Source of the DNA: JBQTHD01 sp052390275
GTDB lineage: Bacteria > Actinomycetota > Acidimicrobiia > Acidimicrobiales > AC-14
Length of the DNA: 57,015 bases
Direction of reading: 5' to 3'
NCBI GenBank assembly: GCA_052390275.1
Contig: JBQTHD010000006.1
Location: 1 to 57,015 of the forward strand
The notes beneath the pieces are model-generated. The model had not been told where the DNA came from and searched no databases. It saw only the letters and a program-made list of their open reading frames with translations. Of the stretch, positions 1 through 7,387 are shown piece after piece; the stretch's first letter is position 1, and every line of letters begins with the position of its first letter. Both the position numbers and the translations under genes were made by a program.

Positions 1-1
1 C

Positions 2-118
2 GACATCCTGCGGGCCATCCGCAGCTTCGACCCCTGCATGCCCTGCACCACCCACATGGACACCGGGGCCGGCACCATCGTGCGGGAGGTCAACTCCTGC
101 GGATGCACGCTGGAGTAG
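2..118 (+). CDS. hhyL: [NiFe] hydrogenase large subunit, C-terminal end (partial)
   Basis: Only the last 38 codons are inside the window; the gene runs off the left edge. The peptide contains DPCMPCTTH, the C-terminal CxxCxxH motif whose two cysteines bind the Ni-Fe centre of uptake hydrogenases. After the motif His there is a 20-residue tail ending in CGCTLE. In this enzyme family such a tail is removed by a dedicated endopeptidase once nickel is loaded, and a matching protease is encoded at 2454-3023. Assignment to the oxygen-tolerant, atmospheric-H2-oxidising group 1h (HhyL) is inferred from the accessory genes that follow (NifU, TPR, protease) and the actinobacterial setting. The visible fragment proves the large subunit but not the subgroup. 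Confidence 0.85.
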   Translation, partial: DILRAIRSFDPCMPCTTHMDTGAGTIVREVNSCGCTLE

Positions 119-154
119 TTCCCCACAGATCCAGCAGCGTCGAAGGTTGACGAG

Positions 155-198
155 CGCCACCCCGGCGGGTTCGCCTCGCCGGGGTGGCGTTTTTCTTT
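155..198 (+). terminator. Rho-independent terminator after the hydrogenase large subunit
   Basis: A perfect 13-bp GC-rich stem (arms 155-167 and 177-189) with a 9-nt loop is followed at once by TTTTTCTTT. It lies 36 bp after the hydrogenase stop codon. It should separate, or at least attenuate, transcription of the accessory genes relative to the structural genes. Confidence 0.9.
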
Positions 199-354
199 CA
201 CCAAGCAAGCGCCCCCTGCATCAGGCAGCCTTTGCTCCATGTCTTAGCCTCTGTCCAGTTGTCGCCTCCCAGGAGGCGCCCGCCGCCGTCGAAGCCGGTT
301 CAGTTCGCCTCTGATCAAGTTGTTCATTCCCTGTTCCAAGGAGCCTGTCGCCAC

Positions 355-975
355 GTGTCGTCCGATTCCGCCGTAGAAGACAACGCTGTAAAGCCGAACG
401 ATGCAGTGCCGTCGTCGGCAACCGCCGAACCGGCGGCCTCGGCCCCATCCGTCAGGGTTCTGGTGGGCGGGCTCGGCCTTCCCTGGCTGAGGGACCTGGA
501 TTTCGGTACGCAGTTCCTGCGTCGCATCGACGGCATGGAGTTCCCGCCCGACGTGGTGTTCGAGGATCTGTCGTACTCGGCCCATCGGGTCCTGCACACG
601 CTTCAGGACATCGCCCCCGCCAAGGTCGTCCTGGTGGCGGCCATGCCCCGGGACGACGATCCCCCCGGAACGATTCGCCGCTACCAATTGGACCTGACCC
701 CGCCCCCGGGCGATGAGGTCGTGGACCGCTTGGGTGAGGCAGTTGGCGGAATCATCGACCTGGACCACACTCTGGCCATCGTTCGTTACTGGGGCGGTTT
801 TCCCACCGATACGGTGATCATCGAGATCGAGCCGGCCGACCGGGCCTTCGGCCTGGGATTCTCGCCGGAGGTGGAAGCCAAGGTTGACGTCATCTTGGAG
901 ATGGTCCGCCTCGAACTACTCCCGGCCGATGTTTCGGCCATGGACCCCACCGCAGCGACGCCCCCGGGCGCCTGA
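355..975 (+). CDS. Hydrogenase maturation protease-like protein, metal site degenerate
   Basis: 206 aa from a GTG start preceded by AAGGAG 11 nt upstream; longer in-frame starts would run into the terminator hairpin. After a 30-residue Ala/Pro/Ser-rich leader, the body resembles the HyaD/HupD/HycI peptidase fold: VRVLVGGLGLPWLRDLDFG sits where the family has its GxGNxLxxDxGxG loop, and PTDTVIIEIEP matches the later strand. The usual metal-binding Asp of the VDAVD strand is replaced (AAMPR), and the GN of the first loop is lost, so a nickel-sensing peptidase activity is doubtful. It may be a non-catalytic partner or chaperone in large-subunit maturation. Next in order comes the NifU-like gene, 24 bp downstream. 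Confidence 0.6.
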   Translation: MSSDSAVEDNAVKPNDAVPSSATAEPAASAPSVRVLVGGLGLPWLRDLDFGTQFLRRIDGMEFPPDVVFEDLSYSAHRVLHTLQDIAPAKVVLVAAMPRDDDPPGTIRRYQLDLTPPPGDEVVDRLGEAVGGIIDLDHTLAIVRYWGGFPTDTVIIEIEPADRAFGLGFSPEVEAKVDVILEMVRLELLPADVSAMDPTAATPPGA

Positions 976-999
976 GTCCAACGGTGGCTACGAGAATGG

Positions 1000-1608
1000 G
1001 TGACGAGAATGCCTGACATCGAGGAACTCGCTTACGACGACATCATGCCCCGGGTGGGCGAGTTGGCCGAGGAGCTCATGGAGCATCCCGACGGCGGCGT
1101 GCGTGCCTCGGTGGAGGAACTGCTCGACCTGGTCGATGCCTTCCATCGGGAGGGCCTGGGCCGTCTCATCGAGATGGTGAGGGCCTGGCGGGGCGACATC
1201 TTTCTGGAGTCGGTGGCCAGAGATGATGTCACCGGCCTCTTCTTGGCCACTTATGACCTGGGGCAGTTCCTCGACGAGCGGGACATCGCCGAGGCCCAGA
1301 CGGCCGTCGACGCCGCTCTGGAGGAGATGCGTCCCTTCGTGGAGTCCCACGGGGGAATGATCACCGTCGACTCCATCCTCGACGGCGTGGTCACCGTGCA
1401 GATGCTGGGATCCTGCGACGGTTGCCCCAGCTCTGCGGCCACTCTCAAGGGTGGGGTGGAGGAGGCCCTCCGCCGCCACTGGCCCAACTTCCGTCGTCTG
1501 GAGGTGGCTGATCCCCCGGCTCCGGAGCCCGAGGCGGTTCCCGAACCCCAGGCCCCCCTTCTTCAGATCGGCAAGAAGAAGCCGGCCGCCGGTGACCTCG
1601 GCGGGTGA
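1000..1608 (+). CDS. NifU C-terminal-domain Fe-S scaffold protein
   Basis: 202 aa. Residues about 100-165 form a NifU-type domain: DSILDGVVTVQMLGSCDGCPSS followed by TLKGGVEEALRRHWP, with the CDGC pair that carries a transient Fe-S cluster in this family. The first 90 residues are helical and acidic without a recognised domain, and the last 35 are Pro/Glu-rich then Lys-rich. Inside a hydrogenase locus the likely role is delivering Fe-S clusters to the small subunit or an electron-transfer partner (inference). The start is GTG 1000, with ATG 1009 an equally plausible alternative; no strong ribosome binding site decides between them. The deduced protein is cytoplasmic. Confidence 0.85.
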   Translation: MTRMPDIEELAYDDIMPRVGELAEELMEHPDGGVRASVEELLDLVDAFHREGLGRLIEMVRAWRGDIFLESVARDDVTGLFLATYDLGQFLDERDIAEAQTAVDAALEEMRPFVESHGGMITVDSILDGVVTVQMLGSCDGCPSSAATLKGGVEEALRRHWPNFRRLEVADPPAPEPEAVPEPQAPLLQIGKKKPAAGDLGG

Positions 1609-1714
1609 TCCTCCTCCCGGCTGGTGAAGGGACGTGCGCCCGGGTTATGACCCGCTTCACCACCAGCACCGCTGCCCCGGTACCGGGCAAGTCACCTGAT
1701 TCGGCTCCGGCCCG

Positions 1715-2365
1715 ATGACGACCATGGCCGATCGGGCCGAGCCCTACACCGCGGAAGAGATCGCCTACCGGGCCCGGGCCCTGGCCCAGACGCATCCCTT
1801 GAGCCCTCGAGCCAAGGCCCTGGTGGACCGGGTCGTGCGAGAGCAGCAGACAGCTCAGCCGACGGCCGAGGTGGGCCGGTGGGCGGGGGCGGCGATGCTC
1901 ACCGGCTACTGCCTCCGTCGGGTGGAGGAGGCTGTGTCCGGCCGGGACTCGGCCACCGCCCCCGGCTCCGGGGAGCAGGCCAGGCCCGCCTATCCACGCC
2001 CCGCCGATCCAAGCCCCGGCGATCCAGGGTCCGGCGATGGCCTGGCGCCGCCGGACGGTGGCTCATCTGCGGCCGCTGGGTTCGAACCGGAGGATTTCGA
2101 TCTCGACGGCTTGGCCGCCGCCGCCCGGATCGTTGCCGATGAGCTTGGTGGGGACGGCCCCATCCGCCACTCGTTGGTGGACATTGACCGGACCATTGAA
2201 GGGCTGGACCGGATCATCGCCTCGGAAGTGGCCAAGCGGCTCGATCACTGGGAGACCGAACTCGAAGCCGATGCCCGGGCCGAATTGGAGGAGTACCTGA
2301 CGTGGTGGGTGGTCAACGGTTACGCCGTGCGGGTGGCCGAGATGGCCGGCGCGGCGGCCGGGTGA
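1715..2365 (+). CDS. Hypothetical hydrogenase-cluster protein
   Basis: 216 aa, starting at ATG 1715 or ATG 1724. I do not recognise a family. It has a helical N-terminal part (about 1-80), a low-complexity Pro/Gly/Ser/Asp linker at about 81-125, and an acidic helical C-terminal part rich in Asp and Glu. No signal peptide or membrane segment is visible. It lies between the NifU-like gene and the maturation protease on the same strand, 106 bp and 88 bp from its neighbours, so it is probably co-transcribed and involved in hydrogenase assembly (inference from position only). Codon use is like the neighbours, with G or C at most third positions. Confidence 0.7.
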   Translation: MTTMADRAEPYTAEEIAYRARALAQTHPLSPRAKALVDRVVREQQTAQPTAEVGRWAGAAMLTGYCLRRVEEAVSGRDSATAPGSGEQARPAYPRPADPSPGDPGSGDGLAPPDGGSSAAAGFEPEDFDLDGLAAAARIVADELGGDGPIRHSLVDIDRTIEGLDRIIASEVAKRLDHWETELEADARAELEEYLTWWVVNGYAVRVAEMAGAAAG

Positions 2366-2453
2366 AGCCCGACGGCCTGGTATCGACCTCCGGCTCACCG
2401 ATGAACTCCCTGGCTCGGGCGCCCGGCGTCCGGTGTGCGGAGCGGCGGCCGGG

Positions 2454-3023
2454 ATGAAGATCCTGGTGGCGGGCGTGGGCAACGTCCTGCGGGCTGATGA
2501 CGCATTTGGCTGCGTGGTGGCTCAGCGCCTGGAGGCGATGGACCTGGGGGAGGGGGTCAACGTCATCGAGACAGGCATCGGGGGCATCGCCCTGGTCCAG
2601 GAGCTTCAGTCCGGCTACGACGCACTGGTGGTGGTCGACGCAGTGGATCGCCAGCGTGAACCCGGTTCGGTCATGCTGATCCGTCCCGATGTGGTCGACG
2701 TCCACGCCCTCACCCCCGAGGCCCGGGCCGACATCCTGGCCGACATGCACCTGGCCACGCCGGGCCGAGCCATGATGCTGGCCCGAGCCTTGGGCGTCCT
2801 GCCGGCCGAGGTGCTGATGGTTGGCTGCCAGCCCGTGGACCCCGATTCGGTGGGCACCGAGATTTCAGCCCCGGTCCTGGCTGCGATCGACATCGCGGTG
2901 GCCGAGATCGTTGCCCATATCCGTCGCCTCCACCAGGCCGCACCGGCGGCCGAGACGGATCGACCGGCCGGAGAAGGTCGGGCGACCCCAGTGGCCGCCG
3001 GCCCGGTGATAAAGGAAGGCTGA
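2454..3023 (+). CDS. Hydrogenase maturation endopeptidase (HyaD/HupD family)
   Basis: 189 aa. Starts at ATG 2454, where the family's first strand begins (MKILVAGVGN); an in-frame GTG 21 bp upstream would add residues not seen in relatives. GVGNVLRADDAFG holds the first metal ligand (Asp16, usually Glu/Asp), VVVDAVD the second (Asp62), and His99 in ADMHLATP fits the third. VLMVGCQPVDPDSVGTEIS matches the conserved final strand. The enzyme cleaves the C-terminal tail of the large subunit after nickel insertion; the tail is visible at the start of the window. The last 30 residues are a variable extension. Its stop overlaps the next start as TGATG, indicating translational coupling. Confidence 0.92.
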   Translation: MKILVAGVGNVLRADDAFGCVVAQRLEAMDLGEGVNVIETGIGGIALVQELQSGYDALVVVDAVDRQREPGSVMLIRPDVVDVHALTPEARADILADMHLATPGRAMMLARALGVLPAEVLMVGCQPVDPDSVGTEISAPVLAAIDIAVAEIVAHIRRLHQAAPAAETDRPAGEGRATPVAAGPVIKEG

Positions 3024-4345
3024 TGGCTGAGGATCGATCGACCGTTATCGCCGGGTTGGAGCGCCAACTGGAGTCCACCCCCCGGGCTACCCGGCCCCAC
3101 GAGCACGCCATCGTCGCCTACCGGTTGGGGATGGCCTACTCCGAGGCTCCCGGGGCCAACCCGGCCGACGGGCTGCGCAAGGCACTGGCCTGCTACGACT
3201 CGGCCGCATCCATCTTCGATCCCATCCTGGAGCCGGTCCAGCACGGTCGGGTCCTCAACGCGGCCGGTGCCGCCCACCGCGGCCTGGGCGATCGGGCCAA
3301 AGCGGCCGCGCTCTTCGAGAAGGCGGCCACCCTGCTGGCCGAGGCCGGCGACAACGAGCGCGCAGCGGTGTTCAACAACCTTGGCCTGGTCCGAGCCGAG
3401 ATGGGCCAGGTTCCGGGAGCCATCGAGGCCTTGGGGCAGGCCGTCGACCTCTTCGACGCCGACACCCCCGAGGGGCGCCGGGGGCGGGTGGCCACCCTGG
3501 TGAACCGGGGCCAGGCCAACACTGCGCTGGGCACCGACGAGTCCCTGGACGAGGCCCTGTCGGATTTCGAACAGGCCCGCGCCGACCTGGATCCGGACGA
3601 GGCCCCCTATCACCAGGGCCTGGTTGAGCACAGCGTGGGCGTGACCTGCAGCGCGCTCGCCACCAGGCGCCCGGAGGAGGCCAAGCCCTTTCTGAAGGAG
3701 GCGGTCCGGGCCTTTACCGCCAGCCTCGAGGTCTTCACCCGGGCCGGCTTTCCTTTCCAGTTTGCCCTGGCCAAGCACAACCTGGGCTTGGCCTACGCCG
3801 GCCTGGGGGGTACTCAGAACCGTCGACGGGCGCTGGCCTGCTTCGAAGATGCGGTCGGCACCCTCGACACTCGCCTGCACGGTGATGCGTGGCGTCAGGC
3901 CTACGGCTCCCTGGAGCGGGTTGAGAAGGCTTTGGCCGAGGCGGCACCCGGGCTGACCAGGACCGGCCACTTCGTCTCTTTGGCTGCGACCGTTGGTGAC
4001 GAGGAGCGGATGGCGATGGTCAAGGAGCGCCTGGCCCACCTGCTGGGGTCGCCCGAGCCCCGCCGGACCAACGGTCTGGTGGAGTTCGTGGTAGCCACCG
4101 GCCACCTCGACGAGGCCGGGGCCCGCACCATCTTCGACATCAGCCTTCAGTACGTCATGGAGCTACCCCAGGAGAACCACGAGGTGACGCTCGATGCCAT
4201 CTACAAGGCGGTCAATCTGCTCGACCCCGACGCACGGGGAACGGCCGACCGGGCGCTGGACCAGGCCATCGGCGATGCTCTGGGTGGAGTGCAGAGAATC
4301 CACGTACGCGACTACCTCTACACGCTCGGATGGGAGCGGCCATGA
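3023..4345 (+). CDS. Tetratricopeptide-repeat protein of the hydrogenase cluster
   Basis: 440 aa, soluble, no signal peptide. Residues about 30-310 are tandem helical repeats with TPR spacing: YRLGMAYSEAP, LNAAGAAHRGLGDRAKAAALFEKAA, VFNNLGLVRAEMGQVPGAIEALGQAV and AKHNLGLAYAGLGGTQNRRRALACFEDAV show the typical small residues at helix packing positions. The last 110 residues are helical and not clearly TPR. It starts on the stop of the protease gene (TGATG) and ends in an ATGA overlap with the next gene. TPR proteins act as docking scaffolds; here the probable clients are hydrogenase subunits or maturation factors, which is inference from operon position. Confidence 0.8.
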   Translation: MAEDRSTVIAGLERQLESTPRATRPHEHAIVAYRLGMAYSEAPGANPADGLRKALACYDSAASIFDPILEPVQHGRVLNAAGAAHRGLGDRAKAAALFEKAATLLAEAGDNERAAVFNNLGLVRAEMGQVPGAIEALGQAVDLFDADTPEGRRGRVATLVNRGQANTALGTDESLDEALSDFEQARADLDPDEAPYHQGLVEHSVGVTCSALATRRPEEAKPFLKEAVRAFTASLEVFTRAGFPFQFALAKHNLGLAYAGLGGTQNRRRALACFEDAVGTLDTRLHGDAWRQAYGSLERVEKALAEAAPGLTRTGHFVSLAATVGDEERMAMVKERLAHLLGSPEPRRTNGLVEFVVATGHLDEAGARTIFDISLQYVMELPQENHEVTLDAIYKAVNLLDPDARGTADRALDQAIGDALGGVQRIHVRDYLYTLGWERP

Positions 4346-4830
4346 CCGATGAAGCCAACGGATCGACGAACGGCCACGCCAACGGAGGCGTCCCCCCGGT
4401 GGACCCCGGTCCCACCCCGGCGGTGATCGTCGAGCGGTTCGTCGACGCCATCGCCTGGGGTGAACATCGCACCGTGTGGGAACTGTTCGGCTCCCAGGCC
4501 CGGAACACGGTTCTGAAGGTGGCCGGGCTGCGGGGGATGGACGACGACCTGGTGGCCCGCCTTCGGGATTCGACAGCCTCGGCCGACGAGTACAACGAGT
4601 TCCTCGCCGACCTGGTTCTCGGCCTGCGGGCTGATCTGGCCGGCAACGACCTGGACTCTCTCCAGTACGAGACAGACGAGGTGGCTCCGGGCCCCGGCCA
4701 GGCCCGGGTGGTGCTCAACGTTCCGCTGGCACCCACACTGGGCGGCGTCCTGCCTATGGGCTCGGTCGAGTTGGAAGTGGAAGATGGTTCCTGGAAGGTG
4801 GTCCGAGTGGTTCCGCAGGTGACCAAGTGA
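4342..4830 (+). CDS. Hypothetical protein, possible NTF2/SnoaL-like fold
   Basis: 162 aa. The start is ATG 4342, which overlaps the TPR stop as ATGA. After a 25-residue Gly/Asn/Pro-rich leader, the pattern 'PAVIVERFVDAIAWGEHRTVWELFG', a helical middle, and 'GSVELEVEDGSWKVVRVVP' resembles NTF2-like proteins with a helical cone followed by a curved sheet. I see no catalytic motif, signal peptide or membrane helix. It is embedded in the tightly coupled TPR - this gene - ligase-like gene run, so it probably works with them in hydrogenase assembly. The fold assignment is tentative. Confidence 0.7.
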   Translation: MTDEANGSTNGHANGGVPPVDPGPTPAVIVERFVDAIAWGEHRTVWELFGSQARNTVLKVAGLRGMDDDLVARLRDSTASADEYNEFLADLVLGLRADLAGNDLDSLQYETDEVAPGPGQARVVLNVPLAPTLGGVLPMGSVELEVEDGSWKVVRVVPQVTK

Positions 4831-5687
4831 TGGCCCCCGGGGGGGCCGGACCCGACGAAGCCGAGGCCAGCCCAGCCGAGGCCAGCCCAGCCGGACGTGG
4901 CGGGTCAGGGCCGATCGGTAGGCCCAGGGCCGTCGGCCGGCAGGAGGCGGCGCCGGTGTTTGCGGCCGACACGACGGAGCGTTTCGGCCGGCCGTTCCGA
5001 CACTTCCCTGTGGCAGTCTCCGCCGAGGCCATGGCCCAGGCCTGGGCGAACACCGAGGACGGGCCCGAGGGTGCAGTCGTTCTGGTCGATCACGAGATCG
5101 GCCCCCGGGGCCTGCATGGTCGGCTGTGGACCACGCCGTTGGCCGATTCGCTGCTCTGCTCGATCGTGGCCCGGCCGCTGCTCTCTGCCGAGGAGGGGGA
5201 GGTGATGTGGCTGGTGGCCGGCCTGGCGGTGGCCAAGGCGGCCGAGTCTGTCTCGGGGTTGAAGGTCTCCACCTGGTGGCCCGACGAGGTGGTGGTGGCT
5301 GGTACCCGCGACACCCTGGCCGCGGTCCGGGCCGAGATAGCCCTGGGGCCGGGCAAGGTGAAGAATGTGGTGCTCACCGTTCGTATGGATCTGATCCGCC
5401 TGGGCCTGGGTCGCGAGGGCCGGGATCAGGCGCTCGAGGCCCTGGTGGTTGCCATGGACGAGATCGCTGCCGACCTGGCCGCCGAGGGTCCGCCGGCGGT
5501 GGCCGCCGCCTACGAGGGGCGGTGCGCGGTGCTGGGCCGCCGGGTCAAGTTGACGCTGCTGCCCAAGGGGGAGACGCGGGGGGTGGCTTCCCGGGTCAAC
5601 CGCACCGCCCGCCTGGAGTTGGAGTCGCCCACCGGGATGGTCGAGCGGATCGGGGTGGACCAGTTGAGGACTCTCGAAGTCGTCTGA
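4830..5687 (+). CDS. Degenerate biotin-protein-ligase (BirA/LplA)-fold protein
   Basis: 285 aa; ATG 4830 overlaps the previous stop as TGATG. After a Pro/Ala/Glu-rich leader (residues 1-45, containing a 15-bp DNA repeat), residues about 55-225 follow the BirA catalytic domain: GPRGLHGRLWTTP aligns with the biotin-loop GRGRxGRxWxSP, LLCSIVARP with the following strand, WWPDE with KWPND, and VVLTVRMDL with the GIGINV strand. GRCAVLGRRVKLTLL onward matches the small SH3-like C-terminal domain. The GRGR loop, the Lys of KWPND and the KxxGIL Lys are missing, so ordinary biotinyl-AMP chemistry is unlikely. It may bind a different ligand or act as a structural factor for the hydrogenase. The family call rests on fold pattern only. 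Confidence 0.65.
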   Translation: MAPGGAGPDEAEASPAEASPAGRGGSGPIGRPRAVGRQEAAPVFAADTTERFGRPFRHFPVAVSAEAMAQAWANTEDGPEGAVVLVDHEIGPRGLHGRLWTTPLADSLLCSIVARPLLSAEEGEVMWLVAGLAVAKAAESVSGLKVSTWWPDEVVVAGTRDTLAAVRAEIALGPGKVKNVVLTVRMDLIRLGLGREGRDQALEALVVAMDEIAADLAAEGPPAVAAAYEGRCAVLGRRVKLTLLPKGETRGVASRVNRTARLELESPTGMVERIGVDQLRTLEVV

Positions 5688-5748
5688 CCCCGGCTCGCCG
5701 CCAACTCAGGGGAACACTTGTAGGCAACACGCTTGGCACGAAACGAAA

Positions 5749-5774
5749 GGGGAGGGGCTGATGAGCCCCTCCCC
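5749..5774. terminator. Bidirectional terminator hairpin between convergent genes
   Basis: A perfect 11-bp GC stem (5749-5759 with 5764-5774) closed by a 4-nt loop lies between the ligase-like gene and the convergent small gene at 5823-6044. On the minus strand it is followed by TTTCGTTTCG, on the plus strand only by a weakly T-rich stretch, so it fits the minus-strand transcript better. Confidence 0.7.
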
Positions 5775-5822
5775 GTTGTCGTTCTCCAAACGTTGCGAGG
5801 AGGGCGTGGCCTCCTCAGGCGA

Positions 5823-6044
5823 TCAATCCCGCAGGAAGCGGGTGTCGTTGTCGCGGATGATCCGCCGCATGGCGATGTCGTAGACCGACCCCCCCAGCGA
5901 GGCGACGTTCTTGTTGGCCACGTTGGACAGGGCCGACTCAAGGCCTGGCGCATAGGCCGGCACGGTGTTGGTGCCGTCGTGCAGCTCACCCGGCTCCATG
6001 TGGATCTCATCGGCTTGGGTGTAGTCCCGCGGTCTGGCGCTCAT
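5823..6044 (-). CDS. Small hypothetical protein
   Basis: 73 aa, starting at ATG (6044-6042) behind a strong GGGAGG. I do not recognise the family. The sequence is hydrophilic, with an acidic start and the segment 'ANKNVASLGGSVYDIAMRRIIRDND' that could form one helix. No signal peptide, Cys motif or membrane segment is visible. It is convergent to the hydrogenase accessory operon and divergent from the CooC-like ATPase gene, across about 260 bp without other genes. A good ribosome binding site and a downstream hairpin make it a credible real gene. Confidence 0.65.
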   Translation of the reverse strand: MSARPRDYTQADEIHMEPGELHDGTNTVPAYAPGLESALSNVANKNVASLGGSVYDIAMRRIIRDNDTRFLRD

Positions 6045-6302
6045 TCGTTTACCTCCCGGTCAGTGGCCTGGGCCCGTTGTGGACCGGCAGCCTGATCTAT
6101 TTAAGCGGCAGCGAAGTTCTACGAGTGGGCGTGAGTCTAGGAACATTTTTCTCCCCGGTCATGCCACCGGGCCCAGACGACCCGGGCGGTCGGGCTGTTG
6201 GGCGCGCGAGGATGTTGGGAAATGGGGATGCTGCCCTGGATCGGGGCTGGCAGCCCGCCAAAGGCACCCAAGTCGGCCAGTGATCACGACCAGGAGGAAA
6301 AC

Positions 6303-7070
6303 ATGAAGCTTGGAGTGGTGGGCAAGGGCGGCGTTGGAAAAACGACCACCTCGGCTCTTCTGGCCAAGGCCTACGCCGCTCGGGGGGACCGGGTTCTGGC
6401 CATCGACACCGACTCCAACCCCAACCTCGCTTTCAGCCTGGGCCTCGGGGCCGAAGCCGCCGACGAGGTACCCCTCTTGCCCCGTTCTCTCGTGGTGGGT
6501 TCGGGTGGGGGTATCACCCCGGCCGATTTGGTCCGCCAGTACGGGGCCGTCACTCCCAGCGAGGTGACGCTTCTGCACGCCATGCGCATAACCCAGGCGG
6601 GCGCAGGTTGAACCTGCGGTAGCCACGCTGCCGTGCGCAGCATCCTGGGAGCGGCCATCGACGAAGAGGCCGACGTCACGCTGGTGGACATGGAGGCCGG
6701 TCTTGAGCACCTCAGCCGTTCGGGCGGGACCCTGGCCCATGCCGACGTGCTCCTGGTCATCATGGAACCGAGCCGTAAATCGATCCTTACCGCCGGTCGA
6801 ACCATCGTGCTCGCCGCCGAATTGGGCCTGAGCCGGGTCTACGGGGTGGGCAACAAGGCCCTTCTGCCCGACGATGCCGAGTTCTTCCGCCAGGTCTGTG
6901 GCGAATACGGGGTGCCGCTGGCCGGGATCATTCCCGCCAACGCCGATGTGGTCGAAGCCGACCGGTTGGGCATCCCTCTGCCCGACGGCCAGGGAATGGC
7001 GGTCCGCCAGGCCATCGACGACATAATCGCCTTCGTCGACGGGGTCATGGAGCCCCAACCGACAGCCTGA
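6303..7070 (+). CDS. CooC/MinD-type ATPase with in-frame TGA at its CxC motif (possible selenoprotein)
   Basis: One reading frame from ATG 6303 (AGGAGG 5 nt upstream) to 7070, 255 codons, broken only by TGA at codon 103 (6609-6611). Before it: deviant Walker A GKGGVGKTTT (residues 7-16) and DTDSNPN; after it: DMEAGLEHL (129-137), the hallmark of CooC nickel-insertion ATPases. The interrupted stretch reads AGAG-TGA-T-C-G-SHAAVR. CooC proteins have Cys-x-Cys here, the dimer-interface metal site, so the TGA replaces the first Cys and the second (Cys105) is kept. About 150 sense codons follow with conserved motifs. Options are selenocysteine, a recent nonsense change with restart at GTG 6633, or a base error. 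The natural substrate, if a metallocentre, would be the hydrogenase or a CO dehydrogenase (inference). Confidence 0.8.
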
Positions 7071-7387
7071 ACCCGGCTCTGTAACCGCCAACCCCGGTTG
7101 TGGGTGGGCGGAGCCAGATTCTCCACCTCGACGGGGCGGCCCTTGGCGCGCCTCCACCGGGACCCGCCACCCTTGTGGAGGCTGGCGCTAGCGGCCGTGG
7201 GCAGCCGTCAGAGCTGTTCTTGAGCAGCCCCGGAGCAGCCCCTGAGCAGCCCCTGAGGACAGCCGGGCTACAGCCGTTGATCACAGGGCTTTCGCACTAG
7301 AGGTTGCGGACATACAATGCCCCCGCTCAACCCAGCCGCCATTCTCCGGTACCAGCCGGACAAGCGGATATCAACGGAGGTACGTCC
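7071..7387 (+). other. Gene-free stretch before the membrane-protein operon
   Basis: About 317 bp without a credible gene. It holds three head-to-tail 11-bp repeats (7222-7254), a TACAAT hexamer at 7313-7318 that could be a -10 element, and GGAGG (7376-7380) serving the gene at 7388. No clear -35 is found at the right spacing. It likely carries the promoter of the small membrane-protein genes. Confidence 0.5.
7222..7254 (+). repeat. Three tandem 11-bp repeats
   Basis: GAGCAGCCCC followed by G, T and T, repeated three times without spacers (starts 7222, 7233, 7244), then a fourth GAG. The period is close to one DNA helical turn, so bound proteins would line up on one face. It lies about 60 bp upstream of a possible -10 element. 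Confidence 0.7.

Noticed and set aside
184..354. Possible longer N-terminus (GTG at 184) of the protease-like gene
   Set aside because: The codons lie in or just after a terminator hairpin and have no ribosome binding site; GTG 355 has AAGGAG.
2615..4105. Long open frame on the minus strand
   Set aside because: It is the antisense of the protease and TPR genes, with no domain; GC-rich coding often leaves such open shadows.
6303..7070. Alternative genetic code in which TGA is sense
   Set aside because: TGA is used as the normal stop by many intact genes in this window (for example 3021-3023, 4343-4345, 41068-41070).
7222..7254. CRISPR-like array
   Set aside because: Units are 11 bp with no spacers and no cas gene nearby.
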